Below are positions 34,183 to 42,700 of a DNA stretch of 47,174 bases, in pieces. The stretch lies in assembly GCA_019410665.1 (NCBI GenBank), contig DXSD01000004.1, positions 1 to 47,174 on the forward strand, given 5' to 3'. Position 1 is the stretch's first letter. Each line of letters begins with the position of its first letter. The position numbers and the translations under genes were made by a program. Source of the stretch: Fusobacterium sp. (GTDB lineage: Bacteria; Fusobacteriota; Fusobacteriia; Fusobacteriales; Fusobacteriaceae). The notes under the pieces are model-generated. The model made no database searches and had not been told where the DNA came from. It saw only the letters and a list, made by a program, of their open reading frames with translations.

Positions 34183-34383
34183 CTATTTATTTTCAGATAT
34201 AACTTTGTTGATCTCAGCTATTACTGCATCAGCATCTAAACCATGAGCAGATATTCCCTCTCCTAAAGTCTCCCCAGCTGCGATCATACATCCTACACAT
34301 CCTAGTCCGTATTTAGCAAATACTTCTCTTATAACTGGATAGTTTTGAACAGCTACTAAAATATTTGTATCTCTTGTTACCAT
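34183..34383 (-). CDS. DUF1858 domain protein
   Basis: A 66-residue protein consisting only of a DUF1858 domain, related to the N-terminal part of ScdA/RIC-type iron-sulfur repair proteins. KYGLGCVGCMIAAGETLGEGISAHGLD contains the conserved CxxC that could bind a metal or iron-sulfur cluster. The ATG at 34383 is chosen because AGGAG precedes it properly; a GTG three codons earlier overlaps that site. It has its own consensus promoter and its own terminator, which points to strong separate expression. Its function is unknown. Confidence 0.85.
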   Translation of the reverse strand: MVTRDTNILVAVQNYPVIREVFAKYGLGCVGCMIAAGETLGEGISAHGLDADAVIAEINKVISENK

Positions 34384-34418
34384 ATTTATCACTCCTGTAA
34401 TTTTTATTTCACACTAAT

Positions 34419-34447
34419 ATTATAATAAAATTTACTTGCTGTGTCAA
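34419..34447 (-). promoter_or_regulatory. perfect-consensus promoter of the DUF1858 gene
   Basis: On the minus strand TTGACA (34447-34442), 17 bp, TATAAT (34424-34419). Both boxes match the housekeeping consensus exactly. Confidence 0.8.
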
Positions 34448-34459
34448 CTTTTATTATAA

Positions 34460-35428
34460 TTATCTTCCTACTACATTTAATAGATCATGAACTCTTACCA
34501 TTCCAACCAATTTGTTATCATCTATAACTGGTAGAACTGCTATCTGACTTGGTCTATTTTCCATAAGCTCTAAAGCATCTATTGCCATACTCTTTGAATC
34601 TGTTCTAGTAAAGTTTCTTGTCATTATATCTTTAGCTTTATATGTAAAAAACTCCACCTCTTTAGCTAAGGCTCTTCTAATATCCCCCTCAGTTATAATT
34701 CCTACCATCAGATCCCCATTCATAACACATACTGCTCCTAAACTCTTTTCAGTCATAGTGAGTATTACATTTTTTATTGGACTTTCCTTATCACAAAGTG
34801 GTATCTCTTCACCTTTTTTCATTATATCTCCAACTCTCATAAGAAGTCTTTTTCCTAAACTTCCTCCAGGATGGTATACAGCAAAATTTTCAGGCCTAAA
34901 GTCTCTTCTTTTAATTAAAGTAGCTGCTAAAGCATCCCCCATTACTAGAGTACTTGTTGTTGAAGACATAGGTGCTAAATTCAATGGGCAAGCTTCCCTA
35001 GTAACGCCTATATTTAAAACATAATCAGCTGCTCTCCCTAATCTTGAATTTCTATTTCCTGTCATAGCTACAACTTTAGCTCCAATTTTCTCAATAGATG
35101 GCAATAGAGAAACTATTTCATCACTATTTCCACTATTTGAAATAGCTAAGACAACATCATCTGAAGAGATCATTCCTAGATCTCCATGTAACCCTTCAGC
35201 AGAATTCATAAATATAGCTGATGTTCCTGTAGAAGCTAAGGTAGCTGCAATCTTCTTTCCAATAAGTCCAGATTTTCCAATTCCAGTTACTACTACCTTC
35301 CCTTTTGAATTTAAAATTAATTCAACTACTTTTATAAACTCACCATCTAAAAGTTTTTTTACTCTTTCTAACTCCTCTATCTCTGCATCAAATATACTTC
35401 TTGCATAATCCACTTCATTAAATTCCAT
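34460..35428 (-). CDS. kdsD: D-arabinose 5-phosphate isomerase KdsD
   Basis: Converts ribulose 5-phosphate to arabinose 5-phosphate, the first step of Kdo synthesis for LPS. An N-terminal SIS sugar isomerase domain (about 30-170: VVVTGIGKSGLIGKKIAATLASTGT and SAEGLHGDLGMIS, with NSGNSDE) is followed by two CBS domains (about 200-320). At 322 residues it is full length. kdsA is 9 nt upstream, so the two consecutive Kdo steps are co-transcribed. kdsB and kdsC are not in the window. Confidence 0.95.
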   Translation of the reverse strand: MEFNEVDYARSIFDAEIEELERVKKLLDGEFIKVVELILNSKGKVVVTGIGKSGLIGKKIAATLASTGTSAIFMNSAEGLHGDLGMISSDDVVLAISNSGNSDEIVSLLPSIEKIGAKVVAMTGNRNSRLGRAADYVLNIGVTREACPLNLAPMSSTTSTLVMGDALAATLIKRRDFRPENFAVYHPGGSLGKRLLMRVGDIMKKGEEIPLCDKESPIKNVILTMTEKSLGAVCVMNGDLMVGIITEGDIRRALAKEVEFFTYKAKDIMTRNFTRTDSKSMAIDALELMENRPSQIAVLPVIDDNKLVGMVRVHDLLNVVGR

Positions 35429-35437
35429 AACTCTCCC

Positions 35438-36274
35438 CTATCTTCCCTTTACTAAATCATCTATTTTAATAGCTACTTTTAATATCTCCTCTAAATCATC
35501 TAAAAACAGCATATTTGGTCCATCAGATTTAGCCTCATTTGGATTTGGATGTACCTCAGCAAATATAGCATCTACTCCTATTGCAAGTCCTGCTCTCATA
35601 AGTGGGAATACATACTCTCTATCCCCAGATGTAGCAGTTCCAAGTCCTCCTGGTCTTTGCACAGCATGAGTTACATCAAATACCACTGGATATCCAAACT
35701 TTCTCATCTCCATAAATGATCTCATATCTACTACCATATTGTTATATCCAAAAGTACTTCCTCTTTCACAAAGTAGTATATTTCTATTGTTACTCTCTTC
35801 CATTTTAGTTACAACATTTTTCATATCCCAAGGAGCTAAAAACTGTCCCTTTTTAATGTTTACTGGTAATCCTGTTTCTGCAGCTGCTAAAAGTAAATCT
35901 GTTTGTCTACATAAAAAAGCTGGTATTTGTAAAATATCCACTACTTCTGCAGCTTTTTTACACTGCCAAGTTTCATGTACATCAGTTATCACAGGAACAT
36001 TGTATCTCTCTTTAACTTTTTTTAATATCTCTAATCCCTTTTCAAGTCCTGGTCCTCTAAAAGAGTGAATAGATGATCTATTTGCTTTATCAAAAGAAGC
36101 TTTAAAGATATACTGTATTCCTAGTCTATCACAGATATCTTTTATCTTTTCAGCTACTTCCATCACTAACTCTTCTGACTCTATTACACAAGGTCCAGCT
36201 ATTAGAGCAAATCTCTTATTTCCTCCAATTTCAACACTTTCTCCAACCTTTACTACTCTTACCTTATCTACCAT
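35438..36274 (-). CDS. kdsA: 3-deoxy-8-phosphooctulonate synthase KdsA
   Basis: Condenses arabinose 5-phosphate with phosphoenolpyruvate to give Kdo 8-phosphate. FALIAGPCVIESEELVMEVAE near residue 22, FKASFDKANRSSIHSFRGPG near 57, ERGSTFGYNNMVVDMRS near 170 and DVTHAVQRPGG near 200 are all family blocks. At 278 residues the length is normal. It stands between murE (11 nt) and kdsD (9 nt), joining LPS and peptidoglycan supply in one unit. Confidence 0.96.
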   Translation of the reverse strand: MVDKVRVVKVGESVEIGGNKRFALIAGPCVIESEELVMEVAEKIKDICDRLGIQYIFKASFDKANRSSIHSFRGPGLEKGLEILKKVKERYNVPVITDVHETWQCKKAAEVVDILQIPAFLCRQTDLLLAAAETGLPVNIKKGQFLAPWDMKNVVTKMEESNNRNILLCERGSTFGYNNMVVDMRSFMEMRKFGYPVVFDVTHAVQRPGGLGTATSGDREYVFPLMRAGLAIGVDAIFAEVHPNPNEAKSDGPNMLFLDDLEEILKVAIKIDDLVKGR

Positions 36275-36285
36275 TTATTTCCCCC

Positions 36286-37731
36286 TTATCCTCTCATTTT
36301 TCTTTTTATTATCTCTCTTCTAGCTATCTCTCTATCATCGAAGTGAATCTTTTCTCTTCCCAATATCTGATAAGTTTCATGACCCTTTCCAGCTATCAGT
36401 ATTATATCATCTTTCTGAGCCATCTCTATAGCTTTTACTATAGCCATCTCTCTATCCTCTTCAACTATATAGTTATCTCCATTCATTCCCTTTAGAACAT
36501 CTTCAATTATTTTGTGTGGTTCTTCAGTTCTAGGATTATCAGAGGTCAATATAGCTATATCACTCAACCTTTGAGCTATCTCTCCCATTACTGGTCTCTT
36601 GCTGGGATCCCTATCTCCACCACAACCAAAAATTGTTATCACTCTAGCTTTTTTTAATTCATTTATACTTTTTAAAATATTTTCAAGAGCATCTCCAGTA
36701 TGAGCATAATCAACTACTACAACATAGTCTTGCCCACAATTTACTAACTCAAATCTTCCAGGAGCTCCCTTTACATTTTTTAAATTTTCTACTATGCTCT
36801 TTTTATCTAACCCCAATTGCATAGCCATTCCTATAACTCCAAGGACATTGTATAGATTATATCTACCTAAGATAGATAATTTTATTTCAAAAATATCTCC
36901 TAAAATATTCAATCTTACTAGCTGTCCATCACTATGGAACTCTAAAATCTCTCCTGTTATATCTGCTTTTTTATTTAAAGAGTAAGAGTACCCTCCAAAC
37001 TCATTATATAATTTTTCTCCATACAAGTCATCTATATTTATAGAGTTTTTCCCTTCCTCTTTTAACATTGTAAACAGCTTTCTTTTAGCTTCAAAATAAC
37101 TTTCCATATTTTTATGATAATCTAAATGATCTAAAGTTAAATTTGTAAAAGAAGCTATATCAAATTTTAACATATCAACTCTTCCTAAAGAAAGAGCATG
37201 AGAGCTAACTTCCATTACTAAATATTTCAATCCTCTTTCTACAGCTTTTTTACATATTTTTACTATATCTAAAGATTCAGGTGTAGTATTTTGTGCCTCT
37301 ATTATCTCTTTTCCTATCTTATACTCAACAGTTCCTATTCTAGCTACATTTTCCTCTCCTAGAATAGTTTCTAATAAATAAGTAGAAGTTGTTTTTCCAT
37401 TTGTTCCTGTAATACCTACTATCTTTATTTTTTCTTGAGGATAATCATAGAAATTAGATGCAATTTTTCCTAAGTTTTTTCTTAAATCCTTTACATAGAT
37501 ATACTCTACTGGGAATTCTAAATCAATCTTCTTAGATACTAATACTCCCTTAGCTCCCTTTTCAACTGCTTGTTTTATATAATTATGTCCATCTACAACA
37601 GCACCTTCTAGAGCTACAAAAATATTCCCTTCCTTTATTTTTCTAGAATCATACTCTAGTCCTGTGTAATTTATCATATCTTTTCCTTTTTGAAGTATTT
37701 CATATTCTAATCCCAGTAATATTTTATCCAT
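36286..37731 (-). CDS. murE: UDP-N-acetylmuramoyl-tripeptide synthetase MurE
   Basis: ATP-dependent ligase that adds the third amino acid to UDP-MurNAc-L-Ala-D-Glu. The P-loop GITGTNGKTTSTYLLE is near residue 108, TTPESLD near 150, and the substrate-defining motif TSDNPRTEEPH near 395. The DNPR form points to meso-diaminopimelate, or to meso-lanthionine as in some fusobacteria, rather than lysine. At 481 residues it is full length. It is followed by kdsA, and a small secreted protein gene ends 12 nt before it. Confidence 0.94.
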   Translation of the reverse strand: MDKILLGLEYEILQKGKDMINYTGLEYDSRKIKEGNIFVALEGAVVDGHNYIKQAVEKGAKGVLVSKKIDLEFPVEYIYVKDLRKNLGKIASNFYDYPQEKIKIVGITGTNGKTTSTYLLETILGEENVARIGTVEYKIGKEIIEAQNTTPESLDIVKICKKAVERGLKYLVMEVSSHALSLGRVDMLKFDIASFTNLTLDHLDYHKNMESYFEAKRKLFTMLKEEGKNSINIDDLYGEKLYNEFGGYSYSLNKKADITGEILEFHSDGQLVRLNILGDIFEIKLSILGRYNLYNVLGVIGMAMQLGLDKKSIVENLKNVKGAPGRFELVNCGQDYVVVVDYAHTGDALENILKSINELKKARVITIFGCGGDRDPSKRPVMGEIAQRLSDIAILTSDNPRTEEPHKIIEDVLKGMNGDNYIVEEDREMAIVKAIEMAQKDDIILIAGKGHETYQILGREKIHFDDREIARREIIKRKMRG

Positions 37732-37743
37732 AGCTCCTCCATT

Positions 37744-38097
37744 TTAATTTGCAAACTCTACTTGAATAGTTTCTATTCTATTCTTGTACTCTTCCATTCC
37801 CTCATTTAATGAGTTTTGTAATTTGGAATACTCTTTATTTAGCCGTTTTATCTTATTCCAATCAGGGTTTTCTTTTCTCATTTCAATCTGTGTCTCCACT
37901 CTGATAACAACTATTTTTTCTCTTATCTCATTAAAGTTTTCTAAAAACTTTTCCCTCATTTCACTTATACTTTTTTGTTGTTTTACATTTAAATTTTGAA
38001 TAAAGATTACATTTACTCCATCACAAAAATCCTCATCCCCTAAAATATTTAGTGTAGATATAAAAAATAGTAGTACACTCATACCTAAATATTTCAT
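37744..38097 (-). CDS. small secreted protein, Spy/CpxP-like in layout
   Basis: A 117-residue protein with a signal peptide (about 1-20, MKYLGMSVLLFFISTLNILG) and a mature part that is almost wholly helical and charged. The order of helices and the stretch EMRKENPDWNKIKRLNKEYSKLQ resemble the periplasmic Spy/CpxP/ZraP group, in which a similar ENPDxxKI block occurs, but the LTxxQ motif is not clearly present. I do not recognise it firmly. GGAGG precedes the ATG, and a TATAAT box lies upstream without a good -35. A periplasmic chaperone or stress role is only a suggestion. Confidence 0.65.
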   Translation of the reverse strand: MKYLGMSVLLFFISTLNILGDEDFCDGVNVIFIQNLNVKQQKSISEMREKFLENFNEIREKIVVIRVETQIEMRKENPDWNKIKRLNKEYSKLQNSLNEGMEEYKNRIETIQVEFAN

Positions 38098-38176
38098 ACC
38101 AAGCCTCCAATTTCTCTTTTTTCCATTATATTAAATCACTGTGGCATCTTTGTGACGTATGCTGTTTTAGAATTAA

Positions 38177-38851
38177 TTATATATTCTCTATCTGCCAATT
38201 TATTAGCTCTTTATTTAAAGTTTTCAAAATCTCATTTACCTTTTTAAAATGTCCGCAACCGAAAAAACCTCTACTTGCTGATAACGGACTTGGATGTGGT
38301 CCCTCTAAAATAAAGTGTTGCTTATTTGTTATAAAGCTTTTCTTTTTTCTTGCATTATTCCCCCATAATACAAATATAATAGACTCCTCTCTACTATTCA
38401 AATGTTTAATTATGTTATCTGTAAAAATCTCCCATCCTATTCCTGCATGAGAATTAGCCTCTTCAGCTCTAACAGTCAGAGCAGTATTAAGAAGTAATAC
38501 CCCTTGTTTTGCCCATGAGACTAAATATCCATTGTTAGGAATAAATAGCCCCAATTCATCCTTAAGTTCTTTATACATATTTAAAAGAGAAGGGGGAGTT
38601 TTTATTCCAGGATTTACTGAAAAGGCAAGTCCATGTGCCTGATTAGGACCATGATATGGGTCTTGTCCTAGTATTAAAACCTTAGTATCCTTATATGAAG
38701 TCAGTTTCAAAGCTGAAAAAATATCCTCCATTTTAGGGTATATAGTTTTTGTTTTATATTCTGCTATCAAAAATTTTCTTAATTTCTGATAATACTCCTT
38801 GTCAAACTCTCCTTTTAATACTTCGTCCCAATCATTTCCTAATTTAACCAT
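38177..38851 (-). CDS. ung: uracil-DNA glycosylase (family 1)
   Basis: Removes uracil from DNA to begin base excision repair. [22 protein letters not shown] near residue 55 carries the catalytic aspartate, [10 protein letters not shown] near 117 is the uracil-recognition strand, and [20 protein letters not shown] near 180 is the DNA-intercalation loop. At 224 residues it is full length. A 79-nt gap separates it from the small secreted protein gene, so a new transcript may begin there. Confidence 0.96.
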   Translation of the reverse strand: MVKLGNDWDEVLKGEFDKEYYQKLRKFLIAEYKTKTIYPKMEDIFSALKLTSYKDTKVLILGQDPYHGPNQAHGLAFSVNPGIKTPPSLLNMYKELKDELGLFIPNNGYLVSWAKQGVLLLNTALTVRAEEANSHAGIGWEIFTDNIIKHLNSREESIIFVLWGNNARKKKSFITNKQHFILEGPHPSPLSASRGFFGCGHFKKVNEILKTLNKELINWQIENI

Positions 38852-38872
38852 AAACTTCTCCTTTTTTATTTA

Positions 38873-40630
38873 TTATTTAGATATTACCATACAATTTGGG
38901 AATCTTTTTCTCATTCCACAATTTGAGCACTTAGTTCTACACTCTGGAGTTAAGGCTACATTTTCAGCTTGTTTTAATTCTTTTTTCAAAAATTCCTTAT
39001 CTACACTTATTTCCACCATATCCCAAGGTAGTTCCTCTTCAATATCTCTAGCCTTTAAATACTCATCTTCACTCATATTTAAACTCTCTATTGCTTTTTT
39101 CCAAATATTGAAGTTATCCTTATAATCATCTAACTTTGCTCCACCTTTCCAAGCTAATTCAATAAGGTCTCCAGTTTTTTCATCTCCTCTTGATAAAAAT
39201 CCTTCTAAATATGATTTTTTCATATCATGAATTCTTAAATTACAGCTTTTTTGACCTTTAAACAGTTCTCTTAAAAGAGCATGTTTTCTTTTCATCTCTT
39301 CAAAATTCATCTGCTCTGCCCATTGGAACGGAGTATGTGGCTTTGGTACAAAGTTAGACACACTTACAGTTACATTTAATCTCTTATTTATAGGTCTACA
39401 TAGATCTACAACTTTTTTAGCTAAGTCATAAATTCCCTTTACATCTTCATCTGTTTCAAAAGGAAGTCCTATCATAAAATAGAATTTTAATGTCTCCCAA
39501 CCACCTCTTACAGCTGCTTCAGCAGTTGATAAAACATCCTCTTCAGTTACTCCTTTATTTATTATATCTCTCATTCTTTGAGATCCTGCTTCAGGAGCAA
39601 AAGTAAATCCAGTTCTTTTTCCTCCACTTATATCTTCTGCTACTTCAACAGAGTGAGTATTCATTCTAAGAGAAGGTAGAGATACTCCTAAATTTCTATG
39701 ATCATATTTACTCTTTACCCCTTTTATTAGTTCATCTATTTTACTATAGTCACTACTACTTAAAGAGGATAGTGACACCTCTCCATACCCTGTCTTTTTT
39801 ATCATCTTTTCAATAAGTTCTAGATTTTTTTCTAAGCTTCTCTCTCTTACAGGTCTATAAACTATTCCAGCTTGACAGAATCTACAACCTCTTGAACACC
39901 CTCTTTGTATCTCTACAGTAGCTCTATCATGGACAATATTTATATATGGTACTATTTGATCCTCATAATACTCTGTACTGTTTAAGTCCGCTACTATAGC
40001 TCTTCTTACTCTCTTTTTTCCTTTGTGAAGAGTTGGTACATAAACTCCATCTAATCCCTCAATTAATTGAAGTTTCTCTAATTTTGTTTTATCCTTATTG
40101 GCTACTAAAATTTTAGCAATTTCTACCATTACCTCTTCTCCATCACCAATAACTATAAAATCTAAAAACTTCTCCATAGGAACAGGGTTCATCATACAAG
40201 TTCCCCCTGCCATTATAAGGGGATACTCCTCACCTCTATCTTCTCTTCTTACTGGAATTCCTGCAAGATCTAAAGCATTTAATACATTTGGATAACACAT
40301 CTCATAAGATAAAGAAAATCCAATTGCATCAAACTCTTTAAGAGGTGTCTTACTCTCTAATGAAAACATAGGAATATTATTCTCCCTCATAAGTTTTTCC
40401 ATATCTTCCATAGGAGCAAAACCTCTCTCTAAAGAGAATCCTTCCACCCTATTCATTAAACTATAAAGTATTCTTATTCCTAAATTTGACATTCCAACTT
40501 CATATATATCTGGAAAAAACAGACACATTCTAGCTTTAAACTCCTCTTTATGTATACTGTTTATCTCATTTCCTAAATATTGTCCTGGTTTCTCTACCTT
40601 TAATAAGTATTTATCTAAATTTACTCTCAT
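38873..40630 (-). CDS. B12-binding-type radical SAM protein (TIGR03960 family)
   Basis: A 585-residue protein of the TIGR03960 family, whose reaction is not known to me. The N-terminal part has a corrinoid-binding-like Rossmann region (FPDIYEVGMSNLGIRILYSL). The radical SAM core has the CxxxCxxC cluster ligands in QRGCSRGCRFCQAGIVYRPVR near residue 245. The C-terminus has further cysteines (ALTPECRTKCSNCGMRKRFPNC) that could hold a second metal centre. In many Firmicutes the family's gene is followed by a TIGR03936 (DUF2344) gene, which I do not see here. ung follows after 21 nt. Confidence 0.88.
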   Translation of the reverse strand: MRVNLDKYLLKVEKPGQYLGNEINSIHKEEFKARMCLFFPDIYEVGMSNLGIRILYSLMNRVEGFSLERGFAPMEDMEKLMRENNIPMFSLESKTPLKEFDAIGFSLSYEMCYPNVLNALDLAGIPVRREDRGEEYPLIMAGGTCMMNPVPMEKFLDFIVIGDGEEVMVEIAKILVANKDKTKLEKLQLIEGLDGVYVPTLHKGKKRVRRAIVADLNSTEYYEDQIVPYINIVHDRATVEIQRGCSRGCRFCQAGIVYRPVRERSLEKNLELIEKMIKKTGYGEVSLSSLSSSDYSKIDELIKGVKSKYDHRNLGVSLPSLRMNTHSVEVAEDISGGKRTGFTFAPEAGSQRMRDIINKGVTEEDVLSTAEAAVRGGWETLKFYFMIGLPFETDEDVKGIYDLAKKVVDLCRPINKRLNVTVSVSNFVPKPHTPFQWAEQMNFEEMKRKHALLRELFKGQKSCNLRIHDMKKSYLEGFLSRGDEKTGDLIELAWKGGAKLDDYKDNFNIWKKAIESLNMSEDEYLKARDIEEELPWDMVEISVDKEFLKKELKQAENVALTPECRTKCSNCGMRKRFPNCMVISK

Positions 40631-40646
40631 TTTCTCCTCTTTCTAT

Positions 40647-41423
40647 CTATATGTTAATTTTATGTTTTTTTATTTCTCCTAAGAAATTACTACACATTAT
40701 GTTAAAATTTTTTCTAAACTCTTTTATTTCAACCTCAATATATCTTTCTTGAAATTTAATAGATTTTATCAATTCATTTCCCTCAATATCATACACAGTA
40801 CTATTACCTAAAAAACTTGCTGATATTTCATCAGTTTTTTCTTCTCCTACTCTGTTACATAAAACTATCGGAACTAAATTTTCAATAGCTCTTACTTTAC
40901 AAATCTCATAAGTAGTTGCCCCACCAAAATTTCCAAGAACAAATATCATATCTGCTCCTTTTTTTATTTGTTCCCTTGAAATCTCTGGAAACCATATATC
41001 AAAACAAATCTGTATTCCAACTTTTATCCCTTTTATCTCAAATACATTATTTTTTTCTCCAGAAGCAAAAAATCTCTTTTCAAAATCTGTCAAGTGAACT
41101 TTTCTGTATACTCCAGTTATATTTCCGTTTTCTATAACTACTGCTGAATTATATACTTTCTCTTTCACTCTCTCTGCTATTCCAACTATTACTGCTTTTT
41201 TATTTTTTAAAGTTTCTTTTTGCAAAGCTTTTACTAGCTTATTTTCTTCTACATTAGAACTTAAATTTAAAAGTTTCTCTCTATTTTCATATATATATCC
41301 TCTATCTGAAAGTTCTGGTAATACAATTATTTCAGCATCTGTATCTTTTATTTTTTCAATTATTTTTAAAATATTGCTTTCTATATTCTTTTTTATATCT
41401 AATTGTAAAACTCCTATTTTCAT
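40647..41423 (-). CDS. carbon-nitrogen hydrolase (nitrilase superfamily)
   Basis: A 258-residue cytoplasmic amidase-like enzyme with the full catalytic triad of the nitrilase superfamily: Glu37 in VLPELSDRGY, Lys108 in YRKVHLTDFEKRFFASGE and Cys140 in VGIQICFDIWFPE. The overall pattern resembles omega-amidase and N-carbamoylputrescine-hydrolase-like members, but the substrate cannot be told. It lies 8 nt after the HD gene and 16 nt before the radical SAM gene. Confidence 0.88.
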   Translation of the reverse strand: MKIGVLQLDIKKNIESNILKIIEKIKDTDAEIIVLPELSDRGYIYENREKLLNLSSNVEENKLVKALQKETLKNKKAVIVGIAERVKEKVYNSAVVIENGNITGVYRKVHLTDFEKRFFASGEKNNVFEIKGIKVGIQICFDIWFPEISREQIKKGADMIFVLGNFGGATTYEICKVRAIENLVPIVLCNRVGEEKTDEISASFLGNSTVYDIEGNELIKSIKFQERYIEVEIKEFRKNFNIMCSNFLGEIKKHKINI

Positions 41424-41431
41424 TTTATCTC

Positions 41432-41851
41432 CTACTTATCATCTAATAGTTGAAATCTTTTCATATATATATCTTCAGATTTTTGATGATGTTTTCTAGC
41501 TAATTCTGCTAACTTCAAATTGACATTTTTTAATTTCAAATAAGATATCTCACTATGATTTTCTAAGCTCTTTTCTCCTATCAGTACTTTTTTTACTCTT
41601 CTATATAAGGAAGCATGATACTTTCCACAATCATGCAAAAGAGCTAGCTTTTTATATATTATACTACTTTTTAAAAGTGTATCTTCACTTACTAATTTAT
41701 ATAATCTATACGAATGTATTTTATCATATTCACTCATATTTTTAAATAACACAAATTCCTTCTCTGAAAGAACGTTCTCTATCTCTTCATTCCACTCCTC
41801 TTTATATTTTCCAAATATAAAAAGAAGTCCCTGCTTTATTCTTCCTATCAT
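41432..41851 (-). CDS. small HD-domain protein
   Basis: A 139-residue protein with a reduced HD domain: His46 in EYDKIHSYRLYKLV and the His73-Asp74 pair in ALLHDCGKYHASL, with further histidines in KSLENHSEI and ARKHHQKSED. This is the HDIG-like pattern of metal-dependent phosphohydrolases in a very short chain. Substrate unknown. Its ATG overlaps the stop of the TruA-like gene by 4 nt (ATGA), so the two are coupled. Confidence 0.8.
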   Translation of the reverse strand: MIGRIKQGLLFIFGKYKEEWNEEIENVLSEKEFVLFKNMSEYDKIHSYRLYKLVSEDTLLKSSIIYKKLALLHDCGKYHASLYRRVKKVLIGEKSLENHSEISYLKLKNVNLKLAELARKHHQKSEDIYMKRFQLLDDK

Positions 41852-42699
41852 AACTCTTTTACCACTATATTTCCATATTCTTTTTTAAGAACTTTTATAT
41901 TTTTTCCATTTTTTCCTATCAATTGACTTTTCTTATCCTTAGTTGTATAAAAAATATAAAAAGTTCTCTTATTATTACTTTCTATCTTTTCAACTCCTTC
42001 TATTTCTAAATCTTCAACCTTCTCAAAAATATTTTCTCTTAACTCTTCATTTATAACTACTTTAGAGAGAGTTAAGTATTTTCCTTCTAGAGGTTCCTTT
42101 TTTCCAGTCAGAATATATCCACTCATAATTCTTACTTGCTTAGGCATAAAGGAATTCCCAGAAAAATATAATTTACCTTTTTCAAAAGTTACTTCGACTT
42201 CTCTAATGTGCTCTTTTAACTCCAATCCTTTTTTATCAGTAAACTCACTTACATCATATTTTCCTGAAAGTTCTTTACAAAACTTTTCTATATCCTCTAT
42301 ACTATTTTTTATTCTCTTTTTAGGATATTCATAGATGTACTCTCTTCTCTCTATCATCTCTGGAAAAGCTAAGTTTGGAAGAGTCTTTTTCACCATTGTA
42401 ACTTTCAGACTTTCATCAGATATTAAGTTAAATCTCTCTTGTAACTCTTTAGTATCTCCTTTAAAATTACTACTTACATATAGAATATTTTCGGTAGCAC
42501 TCACTTTAGCATCTGTTCTTCCCCCTTGCTGTATTCCCTTAGCCCAAGTGAAGCCAATCTTGTTCATTAACTCTTTAAACTGTCCCTTCACAGTTTTTTT
42601 TCCACTCATCTCATCAAAGGAATGAAACTTAGTCCCATCATATTTAACATAGAACATATATCCCCATTTTTCTGTTTTTTCTATGGCTCTTATATCCAT
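41848..42699 (-). CDS. TruA-like tRNA pseudouridine synthase with KH-type tail
   Basis: A 283-residue protein of the TruA family, which makes pseudouridine at positions 38-40 of tRNA. KYDGTKFHSFDEM near residue 19 is the usual TruA opening. The catalytic aspartate is Asp63 in QQGGRTDAKVSATEN, but the standard GRTDAGVHA is altered after Asp. The family's later blocks (EYIYEYPKKR near 138, SGNSFMPKQVRIMSGYILTGK near 180) are recognisable but diverged. The last 30 or so residues (QLIGKNGKNIKVLKKEYGNIVVKEL, in two parts) look like a KH motif with its GKNG loop, which ordinary TruA lacks. It may be a paralogue with a changed target. Confidence 0.8.
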   Translation of the reverse strand: MDIRAIEKTEKWGYMFYVKYDGTKFHSFDEMSGKKTVKGQFKELMNKIGFTWAKGIQQGGRTDAKVSATENILYVSSNFKGDTKELQERFNLISDESLKVTMVKKTLPNLAFPEMIERREYIYEYPKKRIKNSIEDIEKFCKELSGKYDVSEFTDKKGLELKEHIREVEVTFEKGKLYFSGNSFMPKQVRIMSGYILTGKKEPLEGKYLTLSKVVINEELRENIFEKVEDLEIEGVEKIESNNKRTFYIFYTTKDKKSQLIGKNGKNIKVLKKEYGNIVVKEL

Positions 42700-42700
42700 T

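Noticed and set aside
33968..34246. 92-codon plus-strand frame between the DUF445 and DUF1858 genes
   Set aside because: It runs through the predicted promoter and the long hairpin terminator and is rich in Phe, Tyr and Ile; no ribosome binding site or family match.
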